DNA from: Paucibacter sediminis
Lineage (GTDB): Bacteria; Pseudomonadota; Gammaproteobacteria; Burkholderiales; Burkholderiaceae_C
NCBI RefSeq assembly: GCF_030254645.1
Contig: NZ_CP116346.1
Coordinates: forward strand, 2,793,973-2,857,972
Length of the DNA: 64,000 nt
Direction: 5' to 3'
Part shown: one piece after another, positions 22,114 to 32,078 of the stretch
Numbering within the stretch: position 1 is the first letter of the stretch
Layout: every line of letters starts with the position of its first letter
Notes under the pieces: generated by a model
What the model was told of the DNA's origin: nothing
Seen by the model: the letters and a program-made list of their open reading frames with translations, nothing else
Database searches by the model: none
Translations under genes and position numbers: made by a program

Positions 22114-23989
22114 GGCAAGACCTGCCCCCGGCCGATCGTCGCGGCACCGAACGCCGCCGTGCCGAGCGCCGGCGCAGCCAGCGTCGCGGCCCCGATGCCG
22201 GGGCGGACGCACAGGCCTCGTGGTTCGGCCCCAGCCAGGGCGATACCGACTGGGGCGGGCTGGCCCATGAGGCGCCGGAGGGCGCGGGCGGCGATTCGCA
22301 GTTCTTTTTCCAGCCGGCGCGTCACCTGCATGGCGATGCGAGCGGCGATGCCTTCCAGCGCCTGTATCGCGCCTTCCTCGGCGCGCGCGCGGCGCTGGGG
22401 CTGGCGCTTGCCGCGACGCAGCTGATGGCGCGCGCCTTCGGCACGCTGGCGCCCGATTGGCTGCTGGGCCTGTCGGTGGGTTATGCGGCGCAGGCGCTGG
22501 GGCTCTGGCTGTGGTCGAACTTCGTGCAGGCCGGCGCAGCGCGCCAGCTGGCGCGGCTGACGGGCTGGCAATGGCTGCTCAGCATCGGCTTTGACCTGGC
22601 CCTGTTCGGCGCCTTGCACATGCTGGACGCGGGCAGCGGCCTCAGCTTTGCCGCGCTCTTCATCATGCCGGTGTTGATGGCCGGCGTGCTGACGCCCCGG
22701 CTGTTTGCGCTCGCCACCGCGGCGCTGGCGACCCTGGTGCTGCTGGGGGCGGCACTGTGGTCGCTGGCGCATGGCGTGGATGCCGGCCTGCGTCTGACCC
22801 AGGCCGGCCTGGTGGGCAGCGGCTTCTTCGTCGTCAGCCTGCTCGCCAGCGAGCTGGCCAGCCGGCTGGCGCGCGAGGAGCAATCCGCGCGCGGCAGCAT
22901 GGAGCTGGCGCGCCAGCAGGCCGAGCTGAACCGGCTCGTGATCGACGAGATGCAGGAGGGCGTGCTGGTGGTGGACCGGCGCGGCCGCGTGCGTGCCGCC
23001 AACCCGGCCGCGCGGGCGCTGCTGTCGGACGGCGGCATGGTGCGCACCGCGCCGTTCCAGCTGCGCGGCGTGCTCGCCTGGGCCCCGCTGGTGGCGGCGG
23101 TGGAGCGCGCTTTTGCGGAGGGCGTCTGGCCGGAGGCCGGGCGGGACGTGCAGCTGGAATTCCATGTCGCGCTGCAGCGCAGTCTGCGCGTGCGCATGCG
23201 CTTCACGCGCCGGCGCGAGTCCGATGCCAGCGAGGACCTCTGCGTGCTCTTTGTCGAGGACAACCGCAATGTGCAGGCGCGCAGCCGCCAGGAGAAGCTG
23301 GCCGCGATGGGGCGCGTGTCGGCGGGCATCGCCCACGAGATCCGCAACCCGCTGGCGGCGATCGCCCAGGCCAATGCCCTGCTGGCCGAGGACGGCCTGG
23401 ACGCGCGCAGCGCGCAGCTCACCGGCATGGTGGCTTCCAATGTGCAACGCCTCAAGCGCATCGTCGACGATGTCATGGAGGTGGCCCCCGGCGTGGTGCC
23501 CGAGCCGATGCCGGTGAATGCCAGCGAGCTGGTGGCGCAGGTCTGTCAGGACTGGGCGCGCACCAACGGCCTCGAGCTGGCGCCGCGCAGCGAGTTGCTG
23601 CGCGTGGAACTGGCCGAGCATGCCATCCAGGTCAGCTTCGAGCCCGAGCATCTGCGCCGCATCCTCGTCAATCTGCTGGACAACGGCCTGCGCCACGCGC
23701 ATGAGCTGCCGGGGGCGGTGCAGGTGAGCCTGCGCGCGCAGTCCGAGCAATGGGCGGTGTTGTCGGTGCTGAGCCTGGGCGATGCCATACCGCCGGATGT
23801 GGAGCGGCATCTGTTCGAACCCTTCTTCTCCACCCGCAGCCGCGGCTCCGGGCTGGGCCTCTATATCTGCCGCGAGTTGTGCGAGCGCTATGGCGGGCGC
23901 ATCGAGTACGCCCGGCGGGTCGAGCTGGAGCCGCCCGGCAATGAGTTCTCCGTCATACTCAAGCGCGTGGCCGCCCACGCCGTCCCGAC

Positions 23990-23993
<4 letters not shown>
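22110..23993 (+). CDS. pilS: PilS, sensor histidine kinase for type IV pilin transcription
   Basis: 627 residues, longer than the usual 530-570. The extra length is an N-terminal hydrophilic, Arg-rich region ([18 protein letters not shown] near residues 9-28). Membrane segments lie between about residues 95 and 255, then a PAS-like region ([25 protein letters not shown]). The phospho-acceptor H409 is in [20 protein letters not shown]. The ATPase domain has [10 protein letters not shown] and [18 protein letters not shown]. In Pseudomonas PilS controls PilR and pilA transcription. The stop overlaps the pilR ATG by 4 bases. Confidence 0.92.
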
Positions 23994-25535
<1,542 letters not shown>

Positions 25536-25555
<20 letters not shown>

Positions 25556-26138
25556 GTCCGGCGCGCCGGGGTGGCCAGATGGGTGGTGTGAAGGCTGGTG
25601 GCAGGCGGCCACGCGTCTGGACTCGCCCAACTTCGGCACGCGCCCCGAGGGCATGCCCATCGATCTGCTGGTCTTGCACAGCATCAGCCTGCCGCCGGGC
25701 GAGTATGGCGGCGATGCGATCGAGCGCCTGTTCACCAACCGGCTCGATTTCGATGCCCATCCGTATTACCAGACCATACGCGGCCTGCAGGTCTCGGCGC
25801 ATTTCCTGATACGCCGCGATGGCGCGCTGCTGCAGTTCGTCTCCTGCGACCAGCGTGCCTGGCATGCCGGCGCCTCCAGCTATTGCGGGCGCGAGAACTG
25901 CAATGACTACTCCATCGGCATCGAGCTCGAAGGCCTGGAGGGCGAGCGCTTCGAGGCGGCGCAGTACGAGGCCCTGCAGGCACTGCTCGCGGGCCTGCGC
26001 CGTGCCTACCCGATTCGCAGCGTGGTCGGGCATGAGCATGTGGCGCCCGGCCGCAAAAAAGACCCCGGCCCGGGCTTCGACTGGGCCCGGCTGCGCAGCA
26101 GCGTGGCGAGTGCCGGTCTTGAGCTGCCGATGATCTAG
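25536..26138 (+). CDS. ampD: 1,6-anhydro-N-acetylmuramyl-L-alanine amidase AmpD
   Basis: 200 residues from ATG 25536; a GTG at 25527 is a less likely start. The Amidase_2 fold shows the three zinc ligands H48 (LVLHSIS), H166 and D176 ([16 protein letters not shown]), with the 10-residue H-D spacing of Amp[23 protein letters not shown] and [11 protein letters not shown] are further signatures. It recycles anhydro-muropeptides in the cytoplasm. No signal peptide is seen. It overlaps the last 20 bases of pilR in another frame, so it is probably cotranscribed. Confidence 0.94.
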
Positions 26139-26416
26139 GGGTCTGCACCAGGGCTGGGCCGGCGGCAGGATTTCCGGCCCGCGATGAGGTGCCGCCGACG
26201 CGGTCCGCGCCGGCCCTGCGAGATCCCGCCGCGACGCTTATTTGGCGCGGCCTCGCGGCCGATTTGGCGCTGCAGGCCCGGCAAACAAAGGCCCCTGTGT
26301 GCACAGCCCCGATGCCATCGGGCCTGGCGCTAGGCCGCAGCCCCGCGGCAGCCCTTGGATGGCGGCGGGCGAGCCTTTCGCTAGCGTGTCAGGTCTTGCC
26401 CGTCAACGGGGTTCGC
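26139..26416. other. Intergenic DNA between ampD and the nrdA promoter
   Basis: Noncoding stretch forming the first part of a 666-base gap. It contains a few short GC-rich hairpins (for example CCGATG / CATCGG near 26313) but no T-run, no gene and no recognised RNA. Nothing else could be supported. Confidence 0.6.
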
Positions 26417-26432
26417 ACGCTATTGGTAGTGC
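26417..26432 (+). promoter_or_regulatory. NrdR box 1 upstream of nrdA
   Basis: The 16-base sequence ACGCTATTGGTAGTGC agrees with the NrdR palindrome (ACAC-AT-rich-GTGT) at about 11 of 16 positions. It ends exactly where the -35 hexamer begins. Its start lies 31 bases before box 2, i.e. three helical turns, the arrangement NrdR sites usually show. Confidence 0.7.
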
Positions 26433-26461
26433 TTGAAGAGGCCTGGACCCCCAGATATAGT
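26433..26461 (+). promoter_or_regulatory. Promoter of nrdAB
   Basis: TTGAAG (26433-26438) and TATAGT (26456-26461) are exactly 17 bases apart. The -10 lies inside NrdR box 2 and the -35 touches box 1, so bound NrdR would block polymerase. The predicted start near 26468 leaves a leader of about 335 bases. Confidence 0.7.
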
Positions 26462-26463
26462 GT
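26448..26463 (+). promoter_or_regulatory. NrdR box 2 upstream of nrdA
   Basis: CCCCCAGATATAGTGT matches the NrdR consensus at about 12 of 16 positions; the right half (ATATAGTGT) is perfect. It covers the -10 element of the nrdA promoter. Confidence 0.72.
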
Positions 26464-26532
26464 CTCTTCATGCTATCCTTCTGACTTGGGAAATCACTGA
26501 CATGCCCGTCGCAGCCGCTGCCGTCAGCCCTC

Positions 26533-26557
26533 GAACCTTGGTGTCTGCCAAGCGTTC
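26533..26557 (+). other. Leader hairpin in the nrdA 5' region
   Basis: GAACCTTGG (26533-26541) pairs with CCAAGCGTTC (26548-26557) with a single bulged C and loop TGTCTG. It precedes the terminator hairpin by 35 bases. It may be part of a structured leader. Confidence 0.5.
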
Positions 26558-26592
26558 AGGCGATCAGGCAATGCGTGGATGGGCCCGGAAAG

Positions 26593-26617
26593 GCGCCGCT
26601 CACTGCGGCGCTTTTTT
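26593..26617 (+). terminator. Terminator hairpin inside the nrdA leader
   Basis: Perfect 7-bp stem GCGCCGC / GCGGCGC (26593-26599 with 26605-26611), loop TCACT, then six T. It lies between the NrdR-controlled promoter and nrdA, about 125 bases past the predicted transcription start and 188 before the ATG, which is the layout of an attenuator. Confidence 0.8.
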
Positions 26618-26804
26618 GTCGGTGATCACCCGGTCAGCACCATCGCATGCGCCGGAACGCGCAGACCTCGTCTTGCGTTCCGTGGAGTGCCGCTTTGACC
26701 GGGCGCCTCCCAAACCATTTGAAGCCTGAAGCCCGACCGCCCGGTGGCGCGTCGTGGTTTTGCCCATTTCAGATTCGAACGAGACCAGACGAGGAAAGAA
26801 AAGC

Positions 26805-29720
26805 ATGCAAACCGTTGTTGCCAGCACGCCTGCCGAGCACGCGCACACCGCCTCCGTGGGCGGCGGCGCACCCAAGCAATCGACCCATTCGGCCTATGCG
26901 GCCTACCAGATCATCCGCCGCAACGGCGCGGTGGTCTCGTTCGAGCCCAGCAAGATCGCCATCGCCCTGATGAAGGCCTTCCTGGCCGTGCATGGCACGA
27001 CGGGTGCGGCCTCGGCCAGCGTGCGCGAGACGGTGGACGGCCTGACCGAAGCGGTGGTGCGCGCACTGCTGCGCTCGCGCCCCAGCGGCGGCACCTTCCA
27101 TATCGAGGACGTGCAGGACCATGTGGAACTGGGCCTGATGCGCGGCGGCCACCATGAAGTGGCGCGCGCCTATGTGCTGTACCGCGAGCGCCGTTCGCAG
27201 GAGCGCCTGCGCCAGGGTGAGGTGGCGGCGCCGGTGGCCGAGGCCCAGCTGACGGTGATCGACGGCGGCGTGCGTGTGCCGCTGGACCTGGCGCGCCTGC
27301 AGGGCCTGATCGTGTCGGCCTGCGCCAATCTGGGCGCCGACGTGAAGCCCGATCCCATCCTGGCCGAGACCAAGCGCAACCTCTACGACGGCGTGCCCAT
27401 CGACGAGGTCTACAAGGCCGCCATCCTGGCCGCCCGCACCCTGATCGAGAAGGACCCCGGCTACACGCGCGCCACCGCGCGCCTGCTGATGCACACCATC
27501 CGCCGCGAGATCCTCGGCGAAGAGGTCACGCATGAGCAGATGCAGGCCCGCTATGTCGACTACTTCCCCGGCTATATCAAGAAGGGCGTGCAGGCCGAGT
27601 TGCTGGACGAGCGCCTGCAGCAGTACGACCTGGTCAAGCTGGGCGCGGCCCTGAAGGCCGAGCGCGACCTGCAGTTCGATTACCTGGGTCTGCAGACCCT
27701 GTTCGATCGCTACTTCCTGCACAGCGATGGCAAGCGCATCGAGATGCCGCAGGCCTTCTTCATGCGCGTGGCGATGGGTCTGGCGCTCAACGAAATTGAC
27801 CGCGAAGCGCGCGCGATCGAGTTCTACGAGGTGCTCTCGAGCTTCGACTTCATGAGCTCGACGCCCACGCTGTTCAACTCCGGCACGCGCCGCTCGCAGC
27901 TCTCCAGCTGCTACCTGACCACCGTGGCCGACGATCTGGACGGCATCTACGAGGCGCTGAAGGAAAACGCGCTGCTCTCCAAGTTCGCCGGCGGCCTGGG
28001 CAATGACTGGACCCCGGTGCGCGCGCTCGGCTCGCACATCAAGGGCACGAACGGCAAGAGCCAGGGCGTGGTGCCCTTCCTCAAGGTGGTGAACGACACC
28101 GCGGTGGCGGTGAACCAGGGCGGCAAGCGCAAGGGCGCCGTCTGCGCCTATCTGGAAAGCTGGCACCTGGACATCGAAGAGTTCCTGGAGCTGCGCAAGA
28201 ACACCGGCGACGATCGCCGCCGCACCCACGACATGAACACCGCGAACTGGATCCCCGATCTGTTCATGCGCCGTGTCATGGATGGTGGCGACTGGACGCT
28301 GTTCAGCCCCTCGACCTGCCCCGACCTGCACGACCTGTTCGGCAAGGCCTTCGAAGAAGCCTATGTGGCCTACGAGGCCAAGGCCGACCGCGGCGAGATC
28401 AAGCTCTTCAAGCGCATGCCAGCCAAGGACCTGTGGCGCAAGATGCTCTCGATGCTGTTCGAGACCGGCCATCCCTGGATCACCTTCAAGGACGCCTGCA
28501 ACGTGCGCTCGCCGCAGCAGCATGTGGGCGTGGTGCACTCGTCCAACCTCTGCACCGAGATCACGCTCAACACCAACGACAACGAGATCGCGGTCTGCAA
28601 CCTTGGTTCGGTGAATCTGGTGCAGCACCTGAAGGACGGTCAGATCGACCACGACAAGCTGAAGAAGACGATTGCCACGGCCATGCGCATGCTGGACAAC
28701 GTCATCGACATCAACTACTACGCCGTCAAGAAGGCGCGTGACTCGAACCTGCGCCACCGCCCGGTGGGTCTGGGCATCATGGGCTTCCAGGACGCGCTGT
28801 ATGCGCTGCGCACGCCCTATGCCTCCGAGGCAGCCGTCGAATTCGCCGACCGCTCGATGGAAGCCGTCTGCTACTACGCCTACTGGGCCTCGACCCAGTT
28901 GGCCGAAGAGCGTGGCCGTTACTCCTCGTACCGCGGCTCGCTGTGGGATCGCGGCATCCTGCCGATCGACTCGCTGAACCTGCTGGCCGAGGCACGCGGC
29001 GGCTATGTGGAAGTGGACCGCAGCAGCAGCATGGACTGGGATGCCCTGCGTGGGCGCATCGCCGCGCATGGCATGCGCAACAGCAACTGCGTGGCGATCG
29101 CCCCCACGGCCACCATCTCCAACATCATTGGCGTGGATGCCTCGATCGAGCCCTGCTTCGGCAACCTCTCGGTCAAGTCCAACCTCAGCGGCGAGTTCAC
29201 CGTCATCAACGAATCGCTGGTGCGCGACCTGAAGAAGCTGGGTCTGTGGGACGACGTGATGGTGATGGACCTGAAGCACTTCGACGGTTCGCTGCGTCGT
29301 ATCGACCGCGTGCCCGAAGAGCTCAAGGCCCTTTACGCCACCGCGTTCGAAGTCGAGACGCAGTGGTTGGTGGAAGCCGCGGCGCGCCGCCAGAAGTGGA
29401 TCGACCAGGCGCAGTCGCTCAACATCTATATGGCTGGTGCCTCGGGCAAGAAGCTCGATGAGACCTACAAGCTCGCCTGGTTGCGCGGCCTGAAGACGAC
29501 CTACTACCTGCGCACCATGAGCGCCTCGTCGGCCGAGAAGAGCACGGTCACGAAGTCGGGTCAGTTGAACTCGGTGTCGAACGCTGGCGGCATGAACGCA
29601 GCACCCGCAGTGGCCGCGCCGGCACCGCAGGCAGCACCTGTTGTCAGCGCGGATGCAACGCCCGCCACCGACATCAAGTTCTGCTCGATCGACGATCCGG
29701 GCTGCGAGGCTTGCCAGTAA
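26805..29720 (+). CDS. nrdA: Class Ia ribonucleotide reductase, alpha subunit
   Basis: 971 residues. ATG 26805 is preceded by GAGGAAAG; an in-frame upstream GTG/ATG region lacks a ribosome site. After a 40-residue leader comes an ATP-cone (YQIIRRNGAVVSFEPSKIAIALMKAF, about 43-68), the allosteric site, then the catalytic barrel. Active-site cysteines are C369 (SSCYLT) and C583 (NLCTEITL), and the C-terminal redox pair is C967/C970 (GCEACQ). It reduces ribonucleoside diphosphates with NrdB. An Ala/Pro linker (about 925-955) precedes the C-terminal tail. The ATP-cone means it should be dATP-inhibited. Regulation by NrdR is supported by the two upstream boxes. Confidence 0.97.
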   Translation: MQTVVASTPAEHAHTASVGGGAPKQSTHSAYAAYQIIRRNGAVVSFEPSKIAIALMKAFLAVHGTTGAASASVRETVDGLTEAVVRALLRSRPSGGTFHIEDVQDHVELGLMRGGHHEVARAYVLYRERRSQERLRQGEVAAPVAEAQLTVIDGGVRVPLDLARLQGLIVSACANLGADVKPDPILAETKRNLYDGVPIDEVYKAAILAARTLIEKDPGYTRATARLLMHTIRREILGEEVTHEQMQARYVDYFPGYIKKGVQAELLDERLQQYDLVKLGAALKAERDLQFDYLGLQTLFDRYFLHSDGKRIEMPQAFFMRVAMGLALNEIDREARAIEFYEVLSSFDFMSSTPTLFNSGTRRSQLSSCYLTTVADDLDGIYEALKENALLSKFAGGLGNDWTPVRALGSHIKGTNGKSQGVVPFLKVVNDTAVAVNQGGKRKGAVCAYLESWHLDIEEFLELRKNTGDDRRRTHDMNTANWIPDLFMRRVMDGGDWTLFSPSTCPDLHDLFGKAFEEAYVAYEAKADRGEIKLFKRMPAKDLWRKMLSMLFETGHPWITFKDACNVRSPQQHVGVVHSSNLCTEITLNTNDNEIAVCNLGSVNLVQHLKDGQIDHDKLKKTIATAMRMLDNVIDINYYAVKKARDSNLRHRPVGLGIMGFQDALYALRTPYASEAAVEFADRSMEAVCYYAYWASTQLAEERGRYSSYRGSLWDRGILPIDSLNLLAEARGGYVEVDRSSSMDWDALRGRIAAHGMRNSNCVAIAPTATISNIIGVDASIEPCFGNLSVKSNLSGEFTVINESLVRDLKKLGLWDDVMVMDLKHFDGSLRRIDRVPEELKALYATAFEVETQWLVEAAARRQKWIDQAQSLNIYMAGASGKKLDETYKLAWLRGLKTTYYLRTMSASSAEKSTVTKSGQLNSVSNAGGMNAAPAVAAPAPQAAPVVSADATPATDIKFCSIDDPGCEACQ

Positions 29721-29976
29721 TTGAAGTGCTTGCCGCGATCGCCGAGAGGTGGTCGCGGCAAATCATGAACGCCCGCGATGCGAGTGTTCATCGATGCAAA
29801 CGGCGATCGGCTGTTTTTCGAATGCATCGATGAGCGCTTGAACAGCAGCACTGCAGAGCGCGCTCAGGCTGCGCAAAATCGATGCAGGCCAGCAACAGCG
29901 AACACGCTGCGCTGTCAAGAAGTCCTTGGTGTTTGAACACAACACTCTGATAATTCACGACGATAGGAAGGCCACC
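29721..29976. other. Structured nrdA-nrdB intergenic region
   Basis: 256 noncoding bases. It contains a 9-bp perfect hairpin TTGCCGCGA / TCGCGGCAA (29730-29738 with 29753-29761), a 9-bp inverted repeat CATCGATGC / GCATCGATG (29789-29797 with 29824-29832), and a third ATCGATGC at 29878-29885. A promoter with an overlapping palindrome lies at the nrdB end. Neither hairpin has a T-run, so they look like processing or stability elements rather than terminators. Confidence 0.6.
29926..29954 (+). promoter_or_regulatory. Candidate internal promoter for nrdB
   Basis: TTGGTG (29926-29931) and GATAAT (29949-29954) are 17 bases apart, 22 bases before the nrdB ATG. The palindrome GTGTT-TG-AACAC (29929-29940) overlaps the -35 and could be an operator. 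It does not match the NrdR consensus. Confidence 0.5.
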
Positions 29977-31143
29977 ATGTTGGTTTGGGAAGAAGAACTG
30001 AAGCCCACGCAAAGCGCGACTGTTAGCGCCCACACAAACGCAGCGACGAGCACTCCGCCGGTCGCGCGTGCCGAAGCCTCCGCGCAGCATTCTTCCGCCG
30101 CCTCTTCGCATGACGCCGCCAGCACGCGCCGCGTCAACGCCGCCGACAAGCGCATCATCAATGGCCAGACCGATGTAAATCAGCTGGTGCCGTTCAAGTA
30201 CAAGTGGGCCTGGGAGAAGTACCTCGCCACCTGCGCGAACCACTGGATGCCGCAAGAGGTCAACATGTCGCGCGACATCGCGCTGTGGAAGGACCCGGCC
30301 GGTTTGAGCGAAGACGAGCGCCGCATCATCAAGCGCAATCTCGGCTTCTTCGTCACCGCCGATTCGCTGGCCGCCAACAACATCGTGTTGGGCACCTACC
30401 GTCACATCACCGCGCCCGAGGCCCGCCAGTTCCTGCTGCGCCAGGCCTTCGAGGAAGCGATCCACACGCACGCCTACCAGTACATCGTCGAGTCCCTGGG
30501 CCTGGACGAGAGCGAGATCTTCAACGCGTATCACGAAGTGCAGTCGATCCGGGACAAGGACGAGTTCCTGATCCCCTTCATCGACGCCATCATGGATCCG
30601 CACTTCGTCACCGGCACGCCGCAGAATGACCAGACCCTGCTGAAGAGCCTGATCGTGTTCGCCTGCCTGATGGAAGGCCTGTTCTTCTACGTCGGCTTCA
30701 CGCAGATCCTGGCCATGGGGCGCCAGAACAAGATGACGGGTGCAGCCGAGCAGTACCAGTACATCCTGCGCGACGAGTCCATGCACTGCAACTTCGGCAT
30801 CGACCTGATCAACCAGATCAAGTTGGAGAACCCGCATCTGTGGACGGCCGAGTTCAAGGCCGAGATCAAGGCCCTGTTCCTGAAGGCGGTGGAGCTGGAG
30901 TACCGCTATGCCGAGGACACCATGCCGCGCGGCGTGCTCGGCCTGAATGCATCGATGTTCAAGGGCTATCTGCGCTATATCGCGAACCGTCGCGCCACGC
31001 AGATCGGCCTCGAGGAGCTCTTCCCGAACGAGGAAAACCCGTTCCCCTGGATGAGCGAAATGATCGACCTGAAGAAGGAACGCAACTTCTTCGAAACCCG
31101 CGTCATCGAATACCAGTCCGGTGGCGCGCTGAGTTGGGACTGA
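29977..31143 (+). CDS. nrdB: Class Ia ribonucleotide reductase, beta subunit
   Basis: 388 residues from ATG 29977 ([12 protein letters not shown]) with AGGAAGG upstream. The first 60 residues are Ala/Ser/Thr-rich and unlike the R2 core. Iron ligands and the radical tyrosine fit E. coli R2 spacing: E160, H163 and Y167 in [12 protein letters not shown], and E267/H270 in [10 protein letters not shown]. The C-terminal tail (GGALSWD) would bind NrdA. It generates and stores the tyrosyl radical. It follows nrdA after 256 bases and may have its own promoter. Confidence 0.96.
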   Translation: MLVWEEELKPTQSATVSAHTNAATSTPPVARAEASAQHSSAASSHDAASTRRVNAADKRIINGQTDVNQLVPFKYKWAWEKYLATCANHWMPQEVNMSRDIALWKDPAGLSEDERRIIKRNLGFFVTADSLAANNIVLGTYRHITAPEARQFLLRQAFEEAIHTHAYQYIVESLGLDESEIFNAYHEVQSIRDKDEFLIPFIDAIMDPHFVTGTPQNDQTLLKSLIVFACLMEGLFFYVGFTQILAMGRQNKMTGAAEQYQYILRDESMHCNFGIDLINQIKLENPHLWTAEFKAEIKALFLKAVELEYRYAEDTMPRGVLGLNASMFKGYLRYIANRRATQIGLEELFPNEENPFPWMSEMIDLKKERNFFETRVIEYQSGGALSWD

Positions 31144-31374
31144 CAGGGCACCCGTGGGTACGGCGCCGAACAGTCCTTTGTTGAAAGCTCATCAATGAGA
31201 TCAAGCTTTGCAAGCCCTCAACCGACCGACATAGAAGCGGCGGTGTGGGCTTGTGCCCCCATTCATCGTACTGAGGCGCTCCTCCTGGGCGACTCTCAGG
31301 CGGTGAATAACTGCACTGCGGCGGACCGGTCCGTGGCGGGCAGTGACTTTTCCACTTGATCAAGGAGAAACGAA
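31144..31374. other. Intergenic region before the H1-like gene
   Basis: 231 bases with no gene. A strong Shine-Dalgarno (AAGGAG) ends it at 31363-31368. A weak promoter is possible (TTGCAA near 31208 with a poor -10), but none is convincing. Confidence 0.5.
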
Positions 31375-32016
31375 ATGGCAACTGCAAAGAAGGCGCCGGC
31401 CAAGAAGGCCGCTCCCGCGAAGAAGGCTGCTCCGGCTAAGAAGGCCGCAGCTCCGGCAAAGAAGGCCGCTCCGGCCAAGAAGGCTGCCGCACCTAAGAAG
31501 GCTGCTGCGCCTGCCAAGAAGGCTGCTGCACCGAAGAAGGCTGCTGCTCCTGCCAAGAAGGCCGCTGCACCGAAGAAGGCTGCCGCTCCTGCCAAGAAGG
31601 CCGCTGCACCGAAGAAGGCTGCCGCTCCTGCCAAGAAGGCCGCTGCACCGAAGAAGGCTGCTGCTCCTGCCAAGAAGGCCGCTGCACCTAAGAAGGCTGC
31701 CGCTCCTGCCAAGAAGGCCGCTGCACCGAAGAAGGCTGCTGCTCCTGCCAAGAAGGCCGCTGCACCGAAGAAGGCTGCTGCTCCTGCCAAGAAGGCCGCT
31801 GCACCCAAGAAGCCGCCCGTCAAGGCTGCTGCAAAGGCCAAGCCGGCTGCCAAGGCTGCTGCAAAGCCCGCCGCCAAGCCGGCTGCCAAGAAGCCTGCCG
31901 CCAAGAAGGCTGCTGCTGCCCCTGCTCCTGCTGCCAAGCCTGCCGCTGCTCCCGCAGCCAAGACCGCACTGAGCCCGCAAGCTGCCTGGCCCTTCCCGAC
32001 CGGCAACAAGCCCTGA
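31375..32016 (+). CDS. Histone H1-like DNA-binding protein, Lys/Ala/Pro repeats
   Basis: 213 residues, nearly all Lys, Ala and Pro. The core (31495-31806) is eight tandem copies of the 13-residue unit KKAAAPAKKAAAP. The unit is followed by KKPPVKAAAKAKPAAK, an Ala/Pro-rich stretch, and a non-repetitive tail LSPQAAWPFPTGNKP. This composition resembles eukaryotic H1 tails and the H1-like proteins of Burkholderiales and Bordetella. It probably binds DNA or nucleic acid without sequence preference and acts in nucleoid organisation. There is a good Shine-Dalgarno (AAGGAG) and a terminator follows. Copy number of the repeat is likely to vary between strains. Confidence 0.9.
   Translation: MATAKKAPAKKAAPAKKAAPAKKAAAPAKKAAPAKKAAAPKKAAAPAKKAAAPKKAAAPAKKAAAPKKAAAPAKKAAAPKKAAAPAKKAAAPKKAAAPAKKAAAPKKAAAPAKKAAAPKKAAAPAKKAAAPKKAAAPAKKAAAPKKPPVKAAAKAKPAAKAAAKPAAKPAAKKPAAKKAAAAPAPAAKPAAAPAAKTALSPQAAWPFPTGNKP
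31495..31806 (+). repeat. Eight 39-bp in-frame tandem repeats
   Basis: Units of 39 bases encode KKAAAPAKKAAAP. They differ only at a few third positions (GCT/GCC, CCG/CCT/CCC), so the DNA is nearly as repetitive as the protein. This makes slippage and recombination likely. Confidence 0.9.
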
Positions 32017-32052
32017 GCTTGAACGCATGGGCCCCACGGGGCCTTGTGTATG

Positions 32053-32078
32053 AAACCCGGCCCCGGCCGGGTTTTTTT
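32053..32078 (+). terminator. Terminator after the H1-like gene
   Basis: AACCCGG(CC) / (GG)CCGGGTT stem around 32054-32073 with a tight loop, then seven T. The last bases touch the stop codon of the convergent DUF3426 gene. Confidence 0.88.

Noticed and set aside
26502-26729. Leader open frame before nrdA (75 codons)
   Set aside because: It crosses a strong terminator hairpin, has a weak ribosome site and no recognisable protein features; kept only as part of the leader finding.
26468-26804. Cobalamin riboswitch in the nrdA leader
   Set aside because: No B12-box or other known aptamer core could be read, and the gene is class Ia, which does not use cobalamin.
26769-29279. Long open frame (836 codons) antisense to nrdA
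   Set aside because: nrdA has clear family motifs. The antisense frame is His/Gln/Leu-rich with no motif, a typical shadow in GC-rich DNA.
29929-29940. NrdR box before nrdB
   Set aside because: The palindrome GTGTT-TG-AACAC is in the wrong orientation and lacks the ACAC-AT-rich-GTGT pattern.
31495-31806. Regular repeats that could look like a CRISPR array
   Set aside because: They are contiguous 39-base coding repeats without unique spacers and lie in frame in the H1-like gene.
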